Shown here piece by piece: positions 23,601 to 31,600 of a stretch of DNA of 64,000 bases (position 1 is the first letter of the stretch; every line of letters starts with the position of its first letter). The notes under the pieces were generated by a model. The model saw only the letters and a program-made list of their open reading frames with translations. It searched no databases and was not told the origin of the DNA. The stretch is from Mesostigma viride (Eukaryota; Streptophyta; Mesostigmatophyceae; Mesostigmatales; Mesostigmataceae), in assembly GCA_009746045.1 (NCBI GenBank), contig RPFO01000103.1, forward strand, positions 664,570-728,569, given 5' to 3'. A program made the position numbers and the translations under genes.

Positions 23601-24316
23601 GCTGGATGGGGGCTCCGGTGATAAGATTTCCTGAACATAACGCTTGAATGGGTCCAAAGAATGGCGAAAATTGAAGGCGCCAAAGATTTTTCTAAACGCG
23701 CTCCGCCAGATAAAGTAGTGCAGTCGTCGTGGTGGTTGCTTAACCTTTGACGATTTCTGGCACAAGAACTGAAGGGACCCGTCAAAAGGTGAAACGTTGT
23801 AGGGGTGGAGTATGGGCGATTGGATCCTGGATCGAACGGACATGATAAGGGCAAGAGTTTGTCAGCTCGGGTCCGTCCGATCCAGAACAAAAAAGTGTCC
23901 GACTTGCACCGCGTAGTGGACGCGCGGCCCCGAAGAGGTGCTACACTTGAAACTGTAATCCAAAAAAAGATACTACCTAGTAGTAGTACCAAGAAGCACT
24001 GGCAAGGTACCCAGCATCCGCCGGATGAAGCGATTTGCGCCGCAATAATTTTTATGACTTTTATAATAGTAGTATCTGAGTCGGACCGCTTAATTAATGA
24101 GTCGGACCGCTCCAAGAAATCATAGCAAAACAAAAGTAAGTTGTGTAAAAAAGTTTATAGATCTAGTCCGGTGTATGGCGACATGGATAGGTATCAAAAT
24201 ATGGGTATCAGTAATTATTTATCCACACCCTATGGGTGCGTTGTGACAGGAATGCTCAGCACCTCTGCATGCCCCAACTCTTGAGGTATCAGCATGAGGA
24301 TAACATTAAGAATCAT

Positions 24317-24363
<47 letters not shown>

Positions 24364-25646
24364 CTGCTTGTGTCTAAAGTTGGGGTGTCCAGATGTTTAT
24401 GATGATGAAAACATTGATAGTAGCCGTTGTGTATTTTGTGGCACTTCAAAACCATCATGTGTGGGAAATTATCCACCGAATCAAAATAGACATGGGTGTT
24501 TGTATATTATAACAGTTTTGCCGGTAATCTGCTGTTCAAGATCGGTGATCTGTTCGACCAAATGGATGCTTGCAGCTTGCCTTTCCCTCCCTCGTGCCTG
24601 TCCCTACAACCTCATCTCTTGAGCTGACATGCCTGCACCGGCCTGGTTGCTGCGTGTTTGTCGATTGTGTGCCGGTTGTGTGCACCGGCCTGTTTGCTGG
24701 TTTGTTTGCACCGGCCTATTTGCTGGTTTGTTTGCACCAGCCTTCCCATGCATTTTCTGCCACCGAGCCACCTCTTCCCATGCACTCACTCTGCAACCTC
24801 TTCCCATGCAACGCTGCGCCACGTCTTCTTACGGAGCCATCAGGACCTTGTTAGACAACATCCATGCACCACTCTGTATGTAACCACCTATCATCATTAT
24901 CAATAACACCCACCTGTTCTTGAACATCCCCCTTGCTGCCGTTGTAACCGACAGGACCTTGTTTGACAACATCGAGATGCTTGCTCAGCTTGCCGAATAC
25001 GCAGACGCCGTCAACAGCACCACCTACCGCGGCGTGATCAGCCTCGACGCCTACATCGCCGACACGAACAACCCCATGCTCGCCGCGATGCGATCGGTGG
25101 CCGCGGCCGGCAAGCCACTCTATCTGGCCTACACTAAGACGCCTGCGCCGAGCGTCCAGGCCTTCCTGGACAAGTACAAGGGCCGCCTGTACGTGGGCCC
25201 GACCATGGAGCAATCAGCCCGCTATCTGGGTGACGTGGGGCGGCACAAGGGCCGCCACATGCTGGTCCATAACAGCTTGGGCTATTTCACAGTCACGTGG
25301 GCCTGGGCATGGAGCTCCTCATGGGCTGGTATATGGGGCAGGACTACCCTTTCCCGCCAAATATCTGGGACGTCCCGCCCACCAGCCATGGCAGCGCGGT
25401 CAACCGCACCGGGGCGTGGGCGCTGTTCACCGACCCGCTGACCAACCGCACCGCGCAGGTGAGAATTAAGCTCTAGCCCTTCTTCTTCTTCTTCTTCTTC
25501 TTCTTCTTCTTCTTCTTCTTCTTCTTCTTCTTCTTCTTCTTCTTCTTCTTCTTCTTCTTCTTCTTCTTCTTCTTCTTCTTCTTCTTCTTCTTCTTCTTCT
25601 TCTTCTTCTTCTTCTTCTTCTTCTTCTTCTTCTTCTTCTTCTTCTT

Positions 25647-25677
<31 letters not shown>

Positions 25678-28600
25678 TTATTATTATTATTATTATTATT
25701 CTTTTGGCAAGCTGTGTTTCGATGGGTAAGGAAGGCCAAGTATTGGCCGCTTCCCGTCGCGCCAAGCCAATTATTGTTATTGTTTTGGTGAAGAGGCGTG
25801 GAGGCTTGACAGTTGATAGAAGCAAAGTCCTTGGGCCATGGGCCCTAGTGCTTCTTGTTGTGTGTTGCCAGGTCATGCAGTTCTCGCGACTAAATTACTT
25901 TGCTATGGTTGTTTTGTTACCTAACTACTACCATTTCTTGTTGTGTGTGGCCAGGTCATGCAAGGCCTAGTGGCTAACTACTTTGTTGCTTCTTATTTTG
26001 TCATTTAGCCACTACTATTTGTTGTTATCTGTGGCCAGGTCATGCAAGGCCTTGTGACCAATTTGTTACGAATCACATCGTTTCACGGCCCCTATGTGTT
26101 GTTTTCTGTGGCCAGGTCATGCAAGACCTTGTGACTGATCACGTTCATTTCCACTTTGTTCTTTAACTACTTGTTGCGGCCGTATGCGGCCATACAGGTC
26201 ATTCAAGGCCATGTCACTATGAAAACGCGTTCCCATTAATTTTCTTATTGAAGTATCTGTTGTCGTATGCGGCCATGCAGTCGACGCAAGGCCCTGGATG
26301 CCTGCCAACTAACTACTTATTATCGAGCTATTCAACTTCACGTATTTGTTGTTATGTGTGACCAGGTGATGCAAGGCCTGGATGCCTTCCTAATCACTAC
26401 GTATTATTGGGCTATTCAACTTCACGTATTTGTTGTTATGTGTGGCCAGGTGATGCAAGGCCTGGATGCCTTCCTAATCACTACGTATTATTGGGCTATT
26501 CAACTACACGTATTTGTTGTTATGTGTGGCCAGGTGATGCAAGGCCTGGATCCCTTCCTAGGGGACGCGTTTGTCCAGCCGCTCTACGAACGACTCGCCA
26601 AGGAGCGAGGGGGCCCCACGCCCACCGACAAACTCGTTTTCTTCGCGGTCAGCCACTTTGTGAGCGAGCTTATCCTGCCCATGCTGGCCCATGCAGCTGG
26701 CAAAGGAGCAGCCGGAGCGCCCCCCGGTGCGGATGATCCCCCACAAGTGCACGGACGTGGAGTATGCGGCGCTGCTGCGGTGGAACCTGACAGCACACGA
26801 GGAGTTCGTGCTGGGATGCGTTGACGAGCAGGTACGTTGGAGGCAGTAATTGTGATGATCCTAAGCGTATTAGGCATGCTGTTGGAAGAAAGATCAGGAG
26901 TCTGTCCTGGGGTGCACTCACGAGCATGTAACTGGGAGGCATCTGTACAGAATAAGGGGACGGGAGGGAGGGGAGGGAGGGGAGGGAGGGGAGGGAGGGG
27001 AGGGGAGGGGAGGGGAGGGGAGGGGAGGGAGGGGAGGGAGGGAGGGGAGGGAGAGGGGGAGGGAGGGGAGGGGAGGGGAGGGGGGGAGGGGAGGGAGGGG
27101 ATCGTAGAATATATAATGATAGTATAGTAATACAGTAGTATAGTAATCGAGTATGGAGTGGCCTTAACGCCACCTTTTATCCTCAAGTATGCATTGTCAA
27201 TAAATAGTATGCTTGAACGTACCTAGAGATAATAAGTAGATTGAATGAACCTGTCCACCTACGTGCACGCCTGTGCCCACACTGATAATAAGTAGATTGA
27301 ATGAACCTGTCCACCTACGTGCACGCCTGTGCCCACACTGATAATAAGTGGATTGAATGAACCTGTCCACCTACGTGCACGCCTGTGCCCACACTGATAA
27401 TAAGTGGATTGAATGAACCTGTCCACCTACGTGCACGCCTGTGCCCACACTGATAATAAGTAGATTGAATGAACCTGTCCACCTACGTGCACGCCTGTGC
27501 CCTCACTGATAATAAGTAGACTTGAATGAACCTGTCCACCTACGTGCACGCCTGTGCCCACACTGATAATAAGTAGACTTGAATGAACCTGTCCACCTAC
27601 TTGCACGCCTGTGCCCACACTGATAATAAGTAGATTGAATGAACCTGTCCACCTACGTGCACGCCTGTGCCCTCACTGATAATAAGTAGATTGAATGAAC
27701 CTGTCCACCTACGTGCACGCCTGTGCCCTCACTGATAATAAGTGGATTGAATGAACCTGTCCACCTACGTGCACGCCTGTGCCCACACTGATAATAAGTA
27801 GACTTGAATGAACCTGTCCACCTTCGTGCACGCCTGTGCCCACACTGCACACCTGGTTCCACTCTAGTACGATATACTATAGTTCTGTTTAGTTCATCAA
27901 TATACTGGAGTATAAGAATAGTGTAGTAGTATTACAGCACCGCCAAAGCCTCGACAAGTACGGAGAGGGGGCCGCCTTGCGATGCCGTAGCTGGGCCTCG
28001 CTGTCCAGTGTCCACCCGTCTGTGCGCATGTGACCATGAGTCGATTTTTAATCTTGTAAACATCTTCTACGTTTATCGATCACAATCATGATCCTCGTGC
28101 GCAGATGTACCTGTCGACCTACCTTTCGGCCATGGCCGCCGCGCTGGAGCAACAAACGGGCGAGCGGCTGGTGGGGGAGGTGCGCACCGCGCGGCTGCTC
28201 CGCTACGACCAGGTTCCGCTCAACTTCCCCCGCCGCGTCGCGTGCGAGATCGAAAACTACGAGAAGGGCTTCGCGAAGGGGCAGCTGGGGGTGTTCTACC
28301 CCTTGTGCGACATCCGACAGGGCTGCGTGGAAGCAGGCATGTCCGCCCCTTCAAATGCCACCCCCTGTTCGGGCAACGGCGCCTGTCAGTTCCCCAAACT
28401 GGCATCCGCGGCAGGGGCCGGCGGTGCTTCCCAGGGAGCTTGCCTGTGCCATCATGGCTGGACGGGCCCGTTTTGCTCGGAGAGGCCTGCGTCATGGCTC
28501 ACGAGTGGGGACAGGCTTCGGCACATCCTATTGGTCGTCCTGCTGCCCTGTATTCTTGTCCCTGTGATGGCGGGGATGTTACTGCTGGCGTACTGGGCGC

Positions 28601-31600
28601 GACATGGGCGGCGGGCGCCCGTAGGTCCGGGCGGTGTACGGTGGACTGATGCACTGCTAAGGAACAGCCAACTAGCCGCCTCGGAGGCATGTGTCGCTGC
28701 GGTGGTGATGGGTGAGTGGGGGGGCGTTGTGTGCATGGCCCTTGTCTTTACCATTTCCCACCTACCTGCCCATCAATGCACCAACTGGACCACCTGCACA
28801 CCTGCACACCTGCCTATCTGCATGCCTGCCCGCACGTACATTCCCTGCCCCACCACCCACCCGCCCGCCCACCCGCCCACCCGCCCACCTGCCCACCCAC
28901 TCACCCACCCACCCGCCCGCCCGCACACCCATTCATTCATTCACTTGCTGCCTGTGTATGGCAGCTTCCTATGTCTGTCCTTTTGTAGATGTCCTCTTAC
29001 TTGTTTGTGGCGTGTGCCAGCTTCCTCGGTATGCTACCTGCGGCAGATGTCGACTTGCTTATATTCGTACGTACATACTACATGCGTGTGTGCATACTAA
29101 CTCCGTTACATATCTGTTGCGCGCGTTTGCCGGCTCTCGCTCTATTAATATGACAAGGTATTGCAGACGCGGACGGTCTAGCCGACCTGCTTTCGTGGGA
29201 TGCGGAAACTAACCTAACGCCTGTTGCTTGGCTTTGTGGGCTTCCTGTCTGTCTGACCCCTGCTCAGATGTGCTTCATCATCTGTTGCTTGCATTGCTAT
29301 GATAATGCTGAATTCCTGTTGCTGGGCTCTGCCGGCTTCCTATCTATCTGACCCCTGTGCAGATGTCGAAGGTCTGGCCGACCTGCTTGCGTGGGATGCG
29401 CGAGTCACCAAGAAGGCGCTGGAAGTCTTTCAAGCGGTACGCAGATATTATAGCTATGTTAATCTATTCGATACACCAATGATAAACTATCGAATCGGGT
29501 TTATAAGCTTGTAACTTTGAGTAAATAAGTTAAGTGATCAGCGCAGTTTGCTGCTAGCCAGGTAATGTAGTCACCTCAAGGCTCACATGGCTGCTTTTCT
29601 AAATGCCTGGCACACAAACTTACAGAATATCACCCGGTTCTGTTTTTCCCTGTTTCTGTAAAAGCACCTGGTTCTGTTATTAAGCGACGTGGTCTTTTAA
29701 ATGGGTGCGGGGTGCTCCAGGGAGCGATTCGGCTGGCCTTGCTAGGATGCCTTTAGTGCAGCGATCTGGCGACTGCTTCTGGCTGTAGTACTTTATACTG
29801 GGAAATTCGATTGTCTTCCCTCCTTGATGTCATGCAATTGTACTGCTAACCCTTTGCAAGGCCTGCGATAATGTGTTGTAGCTTTGTAACTGCCATCCTG
29901 AAATATGTTTTAGCTGTTTATATATCTACGGGCTCCGTATTAAATACATGTTTTTATGTTATAAGGAGTTTTCTGGAACTGTCACCGAAAGATGTTTCTA
30001 CTAATCCTTTCTAGCGTCTTATTACTCTTCGTTCGTTCATTTCTTGGTCATCTGGTACATCTTGTTTCTCCGCGGCTTTGTTCTTCAGTGGATGTTATGA
30101 GTTGTTTGGTTTTAATTTTATTACTGTTGGGAAATGTTTCTTAGTGCTTCTCTCCCCACGTCCCTTGCCCACATAACCCCAATGACGACAGGTCATCGGT
30201 CGCTTGCTTCCCCAATACCACGGCAAGCAAGCCGTCGCCACCGAAGGCGCCTTCACCCTCGTCTTCCACGACTCGGTCGATGCCGTCGCTTTCGCGATGG
30301 CGGTCCAAACCAACCTGCTCCACCCACGCCACCTGTTAAAGCCCCCCATGCGCCCGTCAGTGCTGCTCAAGTTTGGCCGGATGCCCACGCGAAAGGAGGG
30401 TCTCATCGACTGGCCACAAGCGCTGCTGACACACGAGAATGCCGCAGAGATACGCAGCCCTGCGATCACGAGAGCTTCTCTCGACAGCCACTCTCACAGT
30501 GGAAACCACGTTCCTACCGGGGGCACGGTATCACATAGCAAAGACCGAGCTGTTCAGAACGGGGGCATGTCTTGGCACGGCAAAGAGCACACTCATAGTC
30601 GGGGCGTATTGTACCGGGGCCTCCGCGTGCGCATGGGGATTCACGTGGGGGTGCCTGACGCGCGCCAGGTGTCGCCCAACAGCAAGCAGATGTACAGGGG
30701 GGAGTACGTGGATGTGGCTACTGCGCTCCGCAACATTGCGCATGGCGGCCAGGTGCTCCTGTCGATGCGGGCGTGGCACTCGCTGGCGCGGCACATGGCT
30801 TCTATCGTCTGCCACCATATGGGCATCCACGAGGTGAGCATATGTGTCGGTTTAATGTAATTGAGTGTCATACAATCCACCCAAGTTTAATGTCATACAG
30901 TCCACCCAAATTTAATGTCAATTATATATCATACCATTCACCCAAATTTAATGTCATTTAAGTGTCATACAATCCACCCATCCACTTTCTGTAGGAGTGC
31001 TTTGCCCTCAAAACAACATTCTCGTGTTCCTTCGAGTTTCTTGCCCCACGGTCCCCCTGGCCCCTTCCCCTGGCAGGTGAAGGAGGGCCTGCCCCCCGTC
31101 CACCTGATGCAGGTGCTGCCCAGCGACCTGGACCTGCGCGCCCCGTTCCCCCCCCTCAAGTCGGTGAAGCAGCTGGGGCCGTCCTTTTTCGAAGCGCCCG
31201 CGGCCGACTGCTACGTGGCAGGCCAGGCGCCCACGGAGCCCGTGGTCATGTGCTTCATGCGCGTGGCGTACACCAGGGTCCTGCGCACCACGCCAGGGTA
31301 CAAGGCGGGTGTGGCCCTGCTGGTGGCGTTTGTGCAGGGCCGGTTGGCCGAGTTTGACGCGTATGAGGTGGAGGAGAATGATGGCAACTTCCTGCTGGCA
31401 TTCCGGTCGGCGGCAAAGGCCGTCCAGTTTGGTGAGATGGTGCAGCGTGAGGCCATGCTTCTGCCCTGGAGTCCCAAGCTGCTGGAAGAGGAGCAAGCGG
31501 CGGAGATTATTATCAAGCCGGTGCTGCCGAACGCAGAAGGTGGTGGCCTCACGAAGGATCAGGTGGTGTTCAGGTAAGGAGAGGCGAGGCATGTGTATTT

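Noticed and set aside
25190-25276. A small intron in exon 5 instead of a frame break
   Set aside because: Candidate donor/acceptor pairs (GTACGT or GTGACG with aacag or cacag) give intron lengths or phases that do not restore the downstream frame.
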